Assembly: GCA_019422105.1 (NCBI GenBank)
Contig: JAHZDZ010000006.1
Span: 160,432 to 224,431, forward strand
Source: Bacillota bacterium
Lineage (GTDB): Bacteria; Bacillota; Clostridia; Lachnospirales; Anaerotignaceae
Direction: 5' to 3'
DNA length: 64,000 nt
The position numbers and the translations under genes were made by a program. Of the stretch, positions 42,101-51,590 are shown one piece after another (the stretch's first letter is position 1; each line of letters starts with the position of its first letter). The notes beneath the pieces are model-generated. The model saw only the letters and a list, made by a program, of their open reading frames with translations. It did not search any database and was not told the DNA's origin.

Positions 42101-44165
42101 TATGACCATAGGTGGTGAGGTTGCTGCATTCTATGAAAAACAGCTGAAAGAACTTTTTGGCGACATCGTAAATATATTTTCCTACAGCATGGAGAAGGAT
42201 GGCTATGAAAATATGGAGGAGGGGGATTTATATTTAATCACCGCCACCTCCACACCGCAGGAATTGTCTTATATCCCTCGGGGAAAGCAGGTTGTTTTGA
42301 CAAGCATTACATTTCTGAAGAAAAATGTGGAAAGACTCCGTGGTTTTCCTGACGGAACAAAAGCCATGCTTGTCAACGGAAGCGGTGAAATGGCCATTGA
42401 GGCCATTGCCGATTTAAACCGGCTGGGGGTTAAAAACCTGGATTTTACGCCCTATTACCCGGGAGTTAAGGAAGTGCCGGACATCGATTTAGCCGTTACA
42501 ATCGGTGAGCCCGACTTGGTACCCGAGAGGGCAAAAACGGTTATCTGTATGGAACACCGCACCTTCAGCGCCAATACGATTATGGAAATTGCCCTGCGTA
42601 TGGGACGTGCGGATTTATTGGAAACGGAACCCTTTACCAGCTACTTTGCGTCTTTGGCTGTGGATGACTTTACTCTCAGTGATTTATCCTCCCGCGCCTT
42701 TAATATGGAAAATAAGTTTGAAAGCCTTTTGGGGGCCATGAAGGAGGGCATTATAGGGGTAGACGCGGAGGGTACGGTTTTCGCCTTTAACACCGCTGCT
42801 CAGGATTTGTTTCATATGGAAAAGGATGAGGTTCTGGGCAAAAAAGCACGGGAATTGATACCCAAAATACCAAAAGAATGCTTTCAGCGAAATACAGATG
42901 CGGAAAGCCGCCTTATTCATGTGCATGGCGCCGACCTTTCGGTTACCATTACGCCGATTGCCAGCAAAGGGCAGAGCAGAGGTTATTTTGCCATGGTTCA
43001 GCGCTTCTTTGAGGAGGAGCAGAGGCAGCATCATCTCAGAATGCAGCTTTTAAAGAAGGGCTATACAACAAAATATACCTTCGACGATATTATCGGGGAG
43101 TGTCCTTCTATTTTAAGGGCGAAGGATGTAGCCAGAAAAATGGCCCGTACGGAGGCATCTATTCTATTGACCGGAGAGAGTGGAACCGGCAAGGAGCTGT
43201 TTGCCCATGCCATACATAACTGTTCTCCCAGACGCAACATGCCCTTTGTGGCTATCAACTGCGCGGCACTTCCGGAATCCCTTTTGGAAAGTGAGCTTTT
43301 TGGGTACGAGGAGGGAGCCTTTACCGGAGCCAAGCGAGGCGGAAAAATGGGCCTTTTTGAGTTTGCCCACAAGGGCACTCTGTTTTTGGATGAGGTGGAG
43401 GAGATGATACCAAATCTCCAGGTAAAACTTCTGCGCGTACTTCAGGAGAAGGAGGTTATGCGCATTGGCGCAGACAAAATAATTGCCGTTGATGTGCGTA
43501 TTGTGGCTGCGTCCAATAAGGACATACTGGAGATGGTGAGAGGCGGCAGATTCCGAAAGGATTTATATTACCGTTTGAATACGCTGCCTATCAATATACC
43601 ACCCTTAAGAAGCAGGGGGAGAGATATTCTGCTGATTGCGGAATCGATTAAAAAACAGATTGGCGCATGTTTTCGCTTAACGCCGGAGGCGGAGGAGGCA
43701 ATGCTTCACTACTGCTGGGACGGAAATATACGAGAGCTGAGGAATATCATTGAGTATTTGAAGTATATGGATTTAAGGGTTATAGGGTATGACGATCTTC
43801 CCGAGGTGATACAGCAAAACGGAGAGACAGAGGAAAATGTGGAGCCGTTGGCAGAAGAAAAGGAGAATCTTTTTGAAATATTTTTGACGGTATGCGGCGG
43901 CAAAAAAAAGGAGTACAGTTTTATTTTGCAGGCATTTAAAAAGGCGTATGACGCGGGAATTCTTCTCGGCCGGCGCCAGCTGTCACAAAAAGCGGCGGAG
44001 GAAGGAATATTTTTTTCTGAGCAGGTGGCGCGGAGTATTTGCCTGAAGCTTGAAAGCTGTGGCTTTCTCACATCCTTTCCGGGGAGAAAGGGGAAGACGC
44101 TTACAAAAAGAGGTGTTTTATTGTGGGCGGAGCTTCAAAAAAACGGTTTAATTACTGCTTTATAA
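42081..44165 (+). CDS. Sigma-54-dependent transcriptional activator (enhancer-binding protein)
   Basis: A 694-aa activator. Residues 1-200 resemble the PrpR-type sensory receptor domain. A PAS domain spans about 210-310. The AAA+ domain (about 335-570) has Walker A GESGTGKE (365-372), the sigma-54 contact loop GAFTGA (412-417) and GTLFLDEVEEM. The C-terminus (about 600-694) does not look like the usual Fis helix-turn-helix but like a winged helix. It overlaps the desulfidase gene by 20 bases. In C. difficile a sigma-54 activator (CdsR) is reported to control cysteine desulfidase; the gene pairing here suggests a similar role. Two sigma-54 promoters flank it. Confidence 0.93.
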   Translation: MAIRLINMTIGGEVAAFYEKQLKELFGDIVNIFSYSMEKDGYENMEEGDLYLITATSTPQELSYIPRGKQVVLTSITFLKKNVERLRGFPDGTKAMLVNGSGEMAIEAIADLNRLGVKNLDFTPYYPGVKEVPDIDLAVTIGEPDLVPERAKTVICMEHRTFSANTIMEIALRMGRADLLETEPFTSYFASLAVDDFTLSDLSSRAFNMENKFESLLGAMKEGIIGVDAEGTVFAFNTAAQDLFHMEKDEVLGKKARELIPKIPKECFQRNTDAESRLIHVHGADLSVTITPIASKGQSRGYFAMVQRFFEEEQRQHHLRMQLLKKGYTTKYTFDDIIGECPSILRAKDVARKMARTEASILLTGESGTGKELFAHAIHNCSPRRNMPFVAINCAALPESLLESELFGYEEGAFTGAKRGGKMGLFEFAHKGTLFLDEVEEMIPNLQVKLLRVLQEKEVMRIGADKIIAVDVRIVAASNKDILEMVRGGRFRKDLYYRLNTLPINIPPLRSRGRDILLIAESIKKQIGACFRLTPEAEEAMLHYCWDGNIRELRNIIEYLKYMDLRVIGYDDLPEVIQQNGETEENVEPLAEEKENLFEIFLTVCGGKKKEYSFILQAFKKAYDAGILLGRRQLSQKAAEEGIFFSEQVARSICLKLESCGFLTSFPGRKGKTLTKRGVLLWAELQKNGLITAL

Positions 44166-44328
44166 AAACCAAAAAACAGACAGTTTTTAACCGGAAATTT
44201 GCCGGCAGAGGAAAAGAAATAAATTTTATCCCGCCTTCGGAAAAATCAAAAGAGATTATTCATAAAAAAATGTGCCGTATTTTATCGGAACTTACAAAAA
44301 GCTACTTTTTTGTACTGTTCTGAAAAAG
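44166..44328. other. Spacer upstream of the second sigma-54 promoter, candidate activator site
   Basis: The 160-base spacer contains an 8-bp palindrome TGCCGGCA (44200-44207), within CCGG-7 bases-CCGG. It is a plausible upstream activating site about 125 bases before the promoter. This is inference. Confidence 0.35.
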
Positions 44329-44344
44329 TGGCACATTTTTTGCT
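44329..44344 (+). promoter_or_regulatory. Sigma-54 (-24/-12) promoter for the amidohydrolase-transporter operon
   Basis: TGGCAC-ATTTT-TTGCT is a perfect consensus match, with the required 10 bases between GG and GC. It starts 164 bases after the stop codon of the activator gene and about 125 bases before the M20 gene. Confidence 0.88.
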
Positions 44345-44454
44345 TTTTAATAAAGCAGACAACGCGTTGCTTGAGAAATATAAAAGGAACAAAATTTACC
44401 AGCTGGAATTGGCAGTGGATTTGTCTTCCTGTATTTTAAGAAAGAAGGGATGCT

Positions 44455-45642
44455 ATGGAACTGTTAGATTTGGTGCGCCGGGAAGCGCCTTATATGGAAA
44501 GAGTCAGACGAGAGCTGCACCGGAGGCCGGAATTAGGAAATAGGGAATGGGAAACATCTGCTTTTATTAAAAAGGAGCTTGAGTCTATGCATATACCCTA
44601 TCAGGAGGGAATTGCGGGAACAGGGATCGTGGGGTATTTACAGGGGGGAAAGCCGGACGGCAAAGTAATTCTCATCCGGGCAGATATGGACGCCCTGCCT
44701 TTGGAGGAGCTGAATGACTGTACATTTAAGTCACAAAACCCGGGCGTAATGCATGCCTGCGGACATGATGCCCATGTTTCCTGCCTGTTGGGAGCGGCAA
44801 GGGTGCTGTCTCAATTAAGGGATACTTACTCCGGTGCCATAAAGCTATGTTTTCAGCCTGCCGAGGAATGCTCTGTCGGAGGGGCACAGCAGATGGTGGA
44901 AGAAGGGGTTTTGGAGGATCCTCGCGTAGATTTTGCCATTGCCATGCATGTGGAACCGTCTCTGAAAATTGGGGAGGCCTCTATTGCAGAGGGGGCCATC
45001 ACCTCTTATCCGGAAAGCTTTTCCATGGATTTTCACGGAGTAGGGGGCCACGGAACACTGAACTGTGAATGCAGAGATCCTCTTCTGCCGGCGGTGGAGG
45101 CCTGCACCATGATACAAAACGTAAGATCTAAAATTTCAGCTCTTGATCCCTGTATTGTACAGGTATGTATGATTAACGGCGGGTCTGCGCCCAATGCCAT
45201 ACCGGAATTCTGCAAAATTCAGGGTACGACACGGACGTTTACAAAGGAGACAAGACAAAGGGTAAGGGACTACTTGGAGAGTATATCCCGCCATGTATCG
45301 GAAGCGTGGGGGGTGGAGTGTAATTTTATCTGTACGGGCCATTGCTCCCCTGTTATCAATGATGCACATTATACGCATATGGTGCGGGAGGATTTAAAGG
45401 ATATTTTCGAGGGCGGCTATGCCTGCCTGAAAGATATGGGAGGGGAGGACTTTTGCTTTTTCAGTGACAGAGTGCCGTCGGTCTATATGAACATTGGCAG
45501 TGCCAATGAGGATGCGGCAACGCGCAATCCTCTTCACAGCCCCAATTTTCAGCTGGATGAAGAGGTGCTTGTAAAGGGAGCTTCTGCCTTTGTGAAAATT
45601 GCCCTTTCTTATCTGAATGGAAAATATGACAGTGAAATATAA
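44455..45642 (+). CDS. M20 family metallo-amidohydrolase/aminoacylase
   Basis: A 395-aa dinuclear metallopeptidase of the IAA-amino-acid hydrolase/hippuricase type. It likely hydrolyses an N-acyl amino acid or small peptide. Metal ligands are visible: MHACGHDAHV (Cys and His), CFQPAEECSVGG (the glutamates), IAMHVEPSL (His) and RNPLHSPNFQLDE (His). The lid domain is at about 180-295. ATG follows AAGAAGGG with correct spacing. It is the first gene behind the sigma-54 promoter at 44329, and the transporter follows 30 bases downstream. The pair may import and hydrolyse the same substrate. Confidence 0.9.
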   Translation: MELLDLVRREAPYMERVRRELHRRPELGNREWETSAFIKKELESMHIPYQEGIAGTGIVGYLQGGKPDGKVILIRADMDALPLEELNDCTFKSQNPGVMHACGHDAHVSCLLGAARVLSQLRDTYSGAIKLCFQPAEECSVGGAQQMVEEGVLEDPRVDFAIAMHVEPSLKIGEASIAEGAITSYPESFSMDFHGVGGHGTLNCECRDPLLPAVEACTMIQNVRSKISALDPCIVQVCMINGGSAPNAIPEFCKIQGTTRTFTKETRQRVRDYLESISRHVSEAWGVECNFICTGHCSPVINDAHYTHMVREDLKDIFEGGYACLKDMGGEDFCFFSDRVPSVYMNIGSANEDAATRNPLHSPNFQLDEEVLVKGASAFVKIALSYLNGKYDSEI

Positions 45643-45672
45643 AGGAAACCATGAAAAAAGGAGAGATGCTTT

Positions 45673-47082
45673 ATGGCAAACACACAAGCTGCTGCAAAAA
45701 AGGAAAAAAAGCAGCGTACCTCACCGCCGCTGCTGCTTTTGGTTCTGGTGTTTTTAGTCATTGCCAGTTTTCTGACGTATCTTGTTCCTGCAGGTGCTTA
45801 TGATGTCTCTGAGACGACAGGGCAGTATATTGTGGGAAGCTTTCATTTTATTGACGCCAGTCCTGTTGCCCCGTGGAATGCAATTGGACTTATCTATGAT
45901 TCACTGCTGGATAATGCGGATACCATTATGCTGGTGCTCTATTACGGCGGCATTATAGGAATTTTTATGGCAACAGGGGCAACGGAGGACTTTCTTGCCT
46001 GGATACTCTACAAATTAAAGGACAGGGGCTTTATTGCCGTTATTGTCATCAGTACCGTTATGATGTCCACCCTGGGTGCTTTTGCCAACAATGACGCCCT
46101 GATTGCCTTTGTCGCAGTCGGAGTTATTATCTGCCGGAAGCTGAGGCTTGATCCTCTTGTCTCTATGGGTATATTCTATTTTGGCTGTTTTGTGGGCTTC
46201 TGCGCGGGCCCCACATGTGCCCAGGTGGCGCAGAATCTGGCAGGTCTTCCTATTTATTCGGGATTTCTGGTGCGTACGGTGATATGGCTGTTTTTGACGG
46301 CTGTCAGTATTATATATATCATCTGGTACAGCAAACGGATTTTAAAGGATCCTGCAAAAGGTTTTATGGGCGATACAAAATGGCTTGAGGAATGTGCGGC
46401 ACCGGGTGAGGTGGAAAAGGTAGATTTAAAGGTGTCAAGCCCTGTTATCGTTGCACTGATGTTCGGCGGATTTTTCTTTTCCGCTTATGCCCTGTCCGCG
46501 GCCGGCCTTCATTGGAGCAAGGGGCAGACTTTTGCAACACTTGCCGCGGTGGCGGTTGTATGCGGCCTTATCCGCAAGCTTACGGTTACTCAGATAATGG
46601 ATGCCTTTGCGAGAGGCATCAAAGATATGGCCTTCATCTGCTTTATTATCGGCGCGGCAGGCGGCATAGGTACGGTTTTAAAGGCCGGCAATATACTGCC
46701 GACGGTTGTAAACGCCGTAACCGCCCCTCTTTCTCAGATGGGTAAGGGCCTTTCCGTTATCGTCATGTTTATTATGAACCTTTTTATCAATATTCTGATA
46801 CCGTCCAGAGGAGCGCAGGCAGCTCTCATGATACCTTTGATGAATCCTATCGCGGACATTCTGGATATTACGCGGCAGGTCATGGTAACGGCCTTTAACT
46901 TCGGCGACGGTTTGTCCAATATGATTAATCCTTTGGACGGCTGCACCATAGGCGCACTGGCTTTGGCGGGAATCTCCTATAAGCAGTGGTTTAAATGGTG
47001 TTTTCCGATTACGGTTGTCTTGGTTATTATCGGCGCCATTTTGCTCTATTTCCTGGGCGTAGCGGGTTGGAGCGGAATTTAA
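45673..47082 (+). CDS. YfcC family transporter (DcuC/ArcD-like superfamily)
   Basis: A 469-aa membrane protein with about 12 hydrophobic helices and a basic Lys-rich N-terminus. YfcC-family features are VFLVIASFLTYLVPAGAYDV, MSTLGAFANNDALIAFVAVG, NLFINILIPSRGAQAALMIP and FNFGDGLSNMINPLDGCTIG. The family belongs to the ion transporter group that includes basic amino acid antiporters and C4-dicarboxylate carriers. Its operon partner is an M20 amidohydrolase; the two are likely driven by sigma-54. The substrate is probably an N-acyl amino acid, peptide or amino acid, but it cannot be fixed from sequence. AAGGAGAG precedes the ATG. Confidence 0.88.
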   Translation: MANTQAAAKKEKKQRTSPPLLLLVLVFLVIASFLTYLVPAGAYDVSETTGQYIVGSFHFIDASPVAPWNAIGLIYDSLLDNADTIMLVLYYGGIIGIFMATGATEDFLAWILYKLKDRGFIAVIVISTVMMSTLGAFANNDALIAFVAVGVIICRKLRLDPLVSMGIFYFGCFVGFCAGPTCAQVAQNLAGLPIYSGFLVRTVIWLFLTAVSIIYIIWYSKRILKDPAKGFMGDTKWLEECAAPGEVEKVDLKVSSPVIVALMFGGFFFSAYALSAAGLHWSKGQTFATLAAVAVVCGLIRKLTVTQIMDAFARGIKDMAFICFIIGAAGGIGTVLKAGNILPTVVNAVTAPLSQMGKGLSVIVMFIMNLFINILIPSRGAQAALMIPLMNPIADILDITRQVMVTAFNFGDGLSNMINPLDGCTIGALALAGISYKQWFKWCFPITVVLVIIGAILLYFLGVAGWSGI

Positions 47083-47425
47083 CTGTGTTTGATAGAAATG
47101 AATTTGAATATGTGTCAGCGTTCGTCTCCTGTGGAGGCGGACGCTTTTTTAAGGAATTTTCCCTGAGGGGGAAATATATGGAAGGGCTAGGAACATTCAG
47201 CGGCGGTATAGGAAAGGATATGTTGAGCACAAGCATTCCATTGTAAGATGCTGTTCCCGGCGGCAGTACAATCGCACAGAAACAGTTTTTTTGTTTTAAA
47301 GGAGTTTTTTTGAAAGAGGAAAACAAACTTTTGTTCGATGCCCCTTTATTATTTGGATGCGAAATGGTAAAATAAATAAGGTATTGCGAAAAGGCAGAAT
47401 AAGATTTGGATTCGAGGTGAGGCAT

Positions 47426-49675
47426 ATGTCGGAGGAGGCAGTGATAACAGGCACAGTGGAGGATATTATTTTCCAGAATAAAGAAAATGGATATACGGTT
47501 TTCAGTATCGACACCGAGGAGGAGGAAGTTACCTGTGTCGGCATTGTGCCTCAAATCCACACAGGAGAAAGCCTGAAGATGATAGGAAGCTGGGTGGTGC
47601 ACCAAACCTATGGCAGGCAGTTTCAGGTCAGCCTGTTTGAGAAGGCTGTGCCTACGACCAAAGAGGGTATGGAGAAATATCTTTCCAGCAGAATCATCAA
47701 GGGGCTTGGTCCCAAAATGGCCAAAAAGATTGTGGAACGCTTCGGGGAAGCTACCTTTTATGTCATTGAGGAAAAGCCGGATCGTCTGGCGGAAATTAAG
47801 GGGATTTCCTATGAGAAGGCCATGATGATAAGCTCGGTTTTTCAGGAGCAGCACCAACTGCGCTCGGCTGTGGTTTTTTTGCAGGGCTTGGGCATTTCAA
47901 CAGCTTATGCCATGAAAATATATAAAAAATATAAGGAGAGAACCTACGATATTGTCAAGCAGAATCCTTACCGTCTGGCAGATGACATTTTTGGCATTGG
48001 CTTTAAAATGTCGGACAAGCTGGCTGCGGCTATGGGAATTACGCCTGATTCCCCTCACAGGGTGAAATCGGGAATCAAATATATACTCAATCAGGAGGCC
48101 GGAAACGGACATGTATATCTGCCGAAAGGGCTGCTCATTGAGAAAGCGGAAGAGCTTTTGGGCATTCATCCCGCAGTGATTGAAAACAGTATAATGGAAT
48201 TGCAGGTGGACAATCAAATCTGGCAGGAGAGACTGTCGGGGGAGGACATTGTCTATTTAAACACCTACTATTCGGCGGAAATGGCAGTCGCAAAGAAGCT
48301 TTTAGAGCTGGCGGAGGCTTATGAGGTGTCCAATAAAGCGAATATAGACGGAGAGATTGAGGCGTTTGAGAAAAGCAGCGGGATTTTTTTGGCGGAAAGA
48401 CAAAAGGAAGCGGTTCGGGAGGCTATGAGCAATGGCCTTTTAGTCATAACAGGCGGCCCGGGAACAGGAAAAACAACCACAATCAATACGATTATCGGCA
48501 TACTGAAGGAGGAGGAAACGGAGATTGTACTGGCGGCGCCTACAGGACGGGCGGCCAAGCGTATGACGGAGGCTACAGGCATGGAGGCGCAGACAATCCA
48601 CAGACTTCTTGGCATTAACTTTATCAACGATGACAGCCGCAGACAGACCTTTGATAAAAATGAAGACGACCCAATAGAGGCGGATGTTATCATTATTGAC
48701 GAGAGCTCAATGGTGGATATTTTGTTGATGAATAGCCTTCTGAGAGCCATATCCCACGGTACCCGACTCATACTTGTAGGGGATGTGGATCAGCTGCCCT
48801 CCGTGGGTCCCGGCAATGTGCTGAAGGATATTATCAGAAGCGAAAGGATAAAGGTGGTGAAGCTCAATGAGATTTTCCGCCAGGCGCAGGAGAGTGCCAT
48901 TATAATGAATGCTCACCGTATTAACCAGGGGCTGGAGCCGGTTCTGAATGAAAAGGAAAGGGATTTTTTCTTTTTGAGAAGGGCCAGTGTGGAGGATGTG
49001 GTGTCTGCTATTGTACAGCTTGTGACCAAACGGCTGCCGAATTTTGTGCCCTGTGATCCTGTGAGTGATATACAGATATTGACGCCCATGCGGAAAAGTC
49101 CCGTAGGCGTGCAGAATTTAAACATGGTTTTGCAGCGTACATTGAATCCGCCGATGAAGGAAAAAAAGGAAAAGGAATATCGCAGCACTGTTTTCCGGCA
49201 GGGGGATAAGGTGATGCAGATTAAAAATAACTATAACACAGCCTGGCGGATTTATAATGAATTTGGCAGGAGGGTGGAGGAGGGCACCGGCGTTTTTAAT
49301 GGGGATGAGGGTGTTATCCTTGACATTGATGAAATCAACGAAACGATTACGGTGCTTTTTGACGATAATAAAAGAGTGGATTATGATTTTACACAGCTGG
49401 ATGAGCTGGAGCTTGCATATGCCATTACCATACACAAATCCCAGGGCAGCGAATACCCTGTCGTGATTATCCCCATTCACAGCGGTCCCTATATGCTGAT
49501 GAGCCGAAATCTGCTGTATACGGCTGTGACAAGGGCGAAGCAGCTGGTGGTGATAGTAGGACTTCAGGAGACTATGAAAAAAATGATTGACAACAACAGG
49601 GAAATCAACCGGTATTCCAGCCTCTCCTGCCGTATAGAGGCATTGTATGATTTTTTCCACCAGAAAGAAGGGTAA
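47426..49675 (+). CDS. recD2: SF1B DNA helicase RecD2
   Basis: A 749-aa helicase that unwinds DNA 5'-3' and acts in replication fork repair in bacteria lacking RecBC. The N-terminal part is an OB-like region (TGTVEDIIFQNKENGYTVFS) and helix-hairpin-helix repeats (LGPKMAKKIVERFG). Motor motifs are Walker A GGPGTGKTTTINTI, VIIDESSMVD, GDVDQLPSVGPG, and motif VI-like YAITIHKSQGSEYPVVIIP and LYTAVTRAKQLVVIVG. The ATG at 47426 is preferred over 47357 because GAGGTGAGG precedes it. comF follows 7 bases downstream. Confidence 0.93.
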   Translation: MSEEAVITGTVEDIIFQNKENGYTVFSIDTEEEEVTCVGIVPQIHTGESLKMIGSWVVHQTYGRQFQVSLFEKAVPTTKEGMEKYLSSRIIKGLGPKMAKKIVERFGEATFYVIEEKPDRLAEIKGISYEKAMMISSVFQEQHQLRSAVVFLQGLGISTAYAMKIYKKYKERTYDIVKQNPYRLADDIFGIGFKMSDKLAAAMGITPDSPHRVKSGIKYILNQEAGNGHVYLPKGLLIEKAEELLGIHPAVIENSIMELQVDNQIWQERLSGEDIVYLNTYYSAEMAVAKKLLELAEAYEVSNKANIDGEIEAFEKSSGIFLAERQKEAVREAMSNGLLVITGGPGTGKTTTINTIIGILKEEETEIVLAAPTGRAAKRMTEATGMEAQTIHRLLGINFINDDSRRQTFDKNEDDPIEADVIIIDESSMVDILLMNSLLRAISHGTRLILVGDVDQLPSVGPGNVLKDIIRSERIKVVKLNEIFRQAQESAIIMNAHRINQGLEPVLNEKERDFFFLRRASVEDVVSAIVQLVTKRLPNFVPCDPVSDIQILTPMRKSPVGVQNLNMVLQRTLNPPMKEKKEKEYRSTVFRQGDKVMQIKNNYNTAWRIYNEFGRRVEEGTGVFNGDEGVILDIDEINETITVLFDDNKRVDYDFTQLDELELAYAITIHKSQGSEYPVVIIPIHSGPYMLMSRNLLYTAVTRAKQLVVIVGLQETMKKMIDNNREINRYSSLSCRIEALYDFFHQKEG

Positions 49676-49682
49676 AGAAAAA

Positions 49683-50444
49683 ATGACGGCAAATGGCAGG
49701 CGAAAGAAAAGAAGTTTATCCGAATATATTCTGGAATGGGTTTATCCCCATAAATGTCTGATTTGCAGGGATGTGATACCCATAGAGAGGGAGGACAAGG
49801 TACTCTGTGAAAGGTGCAGAAGCAGAACGCCTTTTTTGAAGCCTCCATTTTGCAAAAGGTGTGGTGTATCCATTACAGAGGAGAATGGATTGGGACTTTG
49901 TTCCAATTGTTTTGGCAAAAGTTATGGTTTTACAAGAGGGTACGCCGCTTTCTCCTATGAAACAATGAAGGAAACCATTGAACATTTTAAGTTTCAATGC
50001 TATCCGAAGGACAGTGCGGGACTGGCAGAGTTGATGGCCGAATTTATGAGACTTACCTTTGAAGAGGACTTTATGTCCTATGATTATCTGGTGCCTGTTC
50101 CGATACACAGTGAGAAGATGAAGACAAGGGGCTTTAATCAGGCGGCACTTTTGGCGGAGGATCTTTGCCGCCTGACAGGTCAGAAATCGGAGAGTAAAAT
50201 TTTACTGAGAATAAAAAATACGAAACCTCAAAGCCAGCTATCCGAGGAGGAAAGAAGAGATAATCTGGAAGACGCTTTTGCTCTGGGAGAAGGAGCGGAA
50301 GTGACGGATAAAAGAATTCTTTTGATAGACGATATTTTTACAACGGGAAGCACTATCAATGAATGCGCAAAGCTGCTGCTAAGAAAAGGTGCGAGCGAGG
50401 TTTCCTGCTACTGTTTGAGTATTGTGGATGAGCTGAAAAAGTAG
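49683..50444 (+). CDS. comF: ComF family protein (phosphoribosyltransferase-like)
   Basis: A 253-aa protein with an N-terminal zinc finger formed by paired cysteines (CLIC, CERC, CKRC, CSNC) and a phosphoribosyltransferase fold at the C-terminus. The PRPP loop appears as RILLIDDIFTTGSTINECAK, and VPVPIHSEKMKTRGFNQA is the family's other signature. ComF assists single-strand DNA handling in natural transformation; in non-competent clostridia its role is unclear. The ATG at 49683 follows AAGAAGGG; an upstream frame would overlap recD2. Confidence 0.92.
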   Translation: MTANGRRKKRSLSEYILEWVYPHKCLICRDVIPIEREDKVLCERCRSRTPFLKPPFCKRCGVSITEENGLGLCSNCFGKSYGFTRGYAAFSYETMKETIEHFKFQCYPKDSAGLAELMAEFMRLTFEEDFMSYDYLVPVPIHSEKMKTRGFNQAALLAEDLCRLTGQKSESKILLRIKNTKPQSQLSEEERRDNLEDAFALGEGAEVTDKRILLIDDIFTTGSTINECAKLLLRKGASEVSCYCLSIVDELKK

Positions 50445-50597
50445 AGCGGACGAGAAAATAAAATTGCGGTCTGGACCCATCTGCACTTACGCTATGAACT
50501 GCTGGAAAAATTTTTTCCGAAAAGTTTTTTATCTCGTTTTATATAAGAGTGTGGATTTATGTAATTACTAAAATTTGGAATAGGTTTTATGAAAGCG

Positions 50598-50627
50598 AAA
50601 GCAGCCGAACTAACGGCTGCTTTTTTG
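50598..50627 (+). terminator. Terminator after comF
   Basis: AAAGCAGCCG / CGGCTGCTTT stem, loop AACTAA, then TTTT. The 50445-50826 gap holds nothing else I can identify. Confidence 0.85.
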
Positions 50628-50826
50628 ATGCCCTTTTTTATGGGATTTAAAATGAGGGGCTAAAAGGGGACAAACAGGTGATTTTAATTTCTGTAATATA
50701 TTTTTATGATGAGATAATATGCGGTTGCTGTATGAAAACGCAGCACACAGAATTTTGCCTTACCATGCACTTTTCCGCATTGTCAATTACATCGACATCA
50801 TTAAGCGCTTGACTGATGGTTATCGG

Positions 50827-51468
50827 TTAAAGCAGTCTCAGAAGTCCTATAACTATCAACAGAGTACCTGATAAAACCACCCATATTTTATTGCTCAGAT
50901 TTGTAAACAGAGCGATTTTCTTCCCGAAAAGATGACCTATAGTCAAAAACAATGCCTGGCAGAGGGCTACAAGGAGGGGGATAGCGGGGGATAAAATACC
51001 GGCTGCACCGCTTCCAAGACCTGCGCCGAAGGAGTCGAAGGAGAGGGCAAAGCCCAAATATAATGCCTCAAGAGGCTCTATGGAGGATGAATTATCCATA
51101 TCGCAGCTTTGAGGAGTGCGTATAATCTGTATGGTTATACCCATAGATTTAATAAGGAGGTTATACACGGTGTCTTCCTTTATTGACTCCCTTCCCTCCT
51201 TTTCCTTTTTAAAAAGCCCCTGCCAAAGTATCCAGCACCCTAATAAAATCAGTATCAGAACGCCTATTATTTTAGATATAGAGGGAGTAAATAGCACACT
51301 GAGCCATTTCCCGCAGATAAGGGAAAGGGAGGTAATGATTATGGACTGTACGGAAATAATGAGCTTTGCGGGAAGGGGGATACGAATATCTCTAAGCCCA
51401 TAAGTAGCGCCCATGCCAAGAGCGTCAATACTCAGGGAAACGGACAGCAGGAATATGCTTGCAAGCAT
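50827..51468 (-). CDS. ytaF: Sporulation membrane protein YtaF (MntP-like family)
   Basis: A 213-aa membrane protein with about six helices, related to the manganese exporter MntP. The pattern is two halves with acidic membrane residues: SVSLSIDALGMGATYGLRDI and LYLGFALSFDSFGAGLGSGA. YtaF is found in spore-forming Firmicutes, and its exact transport function is uncertain. It is divergent from a P-type ATPase. A GAGGTGATT ribosome site is seen before the ATG on the minus strand. Assignment is by the overall helix pattern and length. Confidence 0.82.
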   Translation of the reverse strand: MLASIFLLSVSLSIDALGMGATYGLRDIRIPLPAKLIISVQSIIITSLSLICGKWLSVLFTPSISKIIGVLILILLGCWILWQGLFKKEKEGRESIKEDTVYNLLIKSMGITIQIIRTPQSCDMDNSSSIEPLEALYLGFALSFDSFGAGLGSGAAGILSPAIPLLVALCQALFLTIGHLFGKKIALFTNLSNKIWVVLSGTLLIVIGLLRLL

Positions 51469-51590
51469 GGAATCACCTCATTTTTTAAACCTTTTTACAT
51501 AGTATGTCGGAAGGTATATTTTTGACAATGCGGGAATATATTTAAGTATCACAGATGGCTTGTCTGAAAGAAGAATGGAGTGAAAAACAA

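Noticed and set aside
47027..47857. 276-codon minus-strand frame over the recD2 start
   Set aside because: It overlaps the YfcC 3' end and the recD2 5' end, lacks a ribosome site and matches no family.
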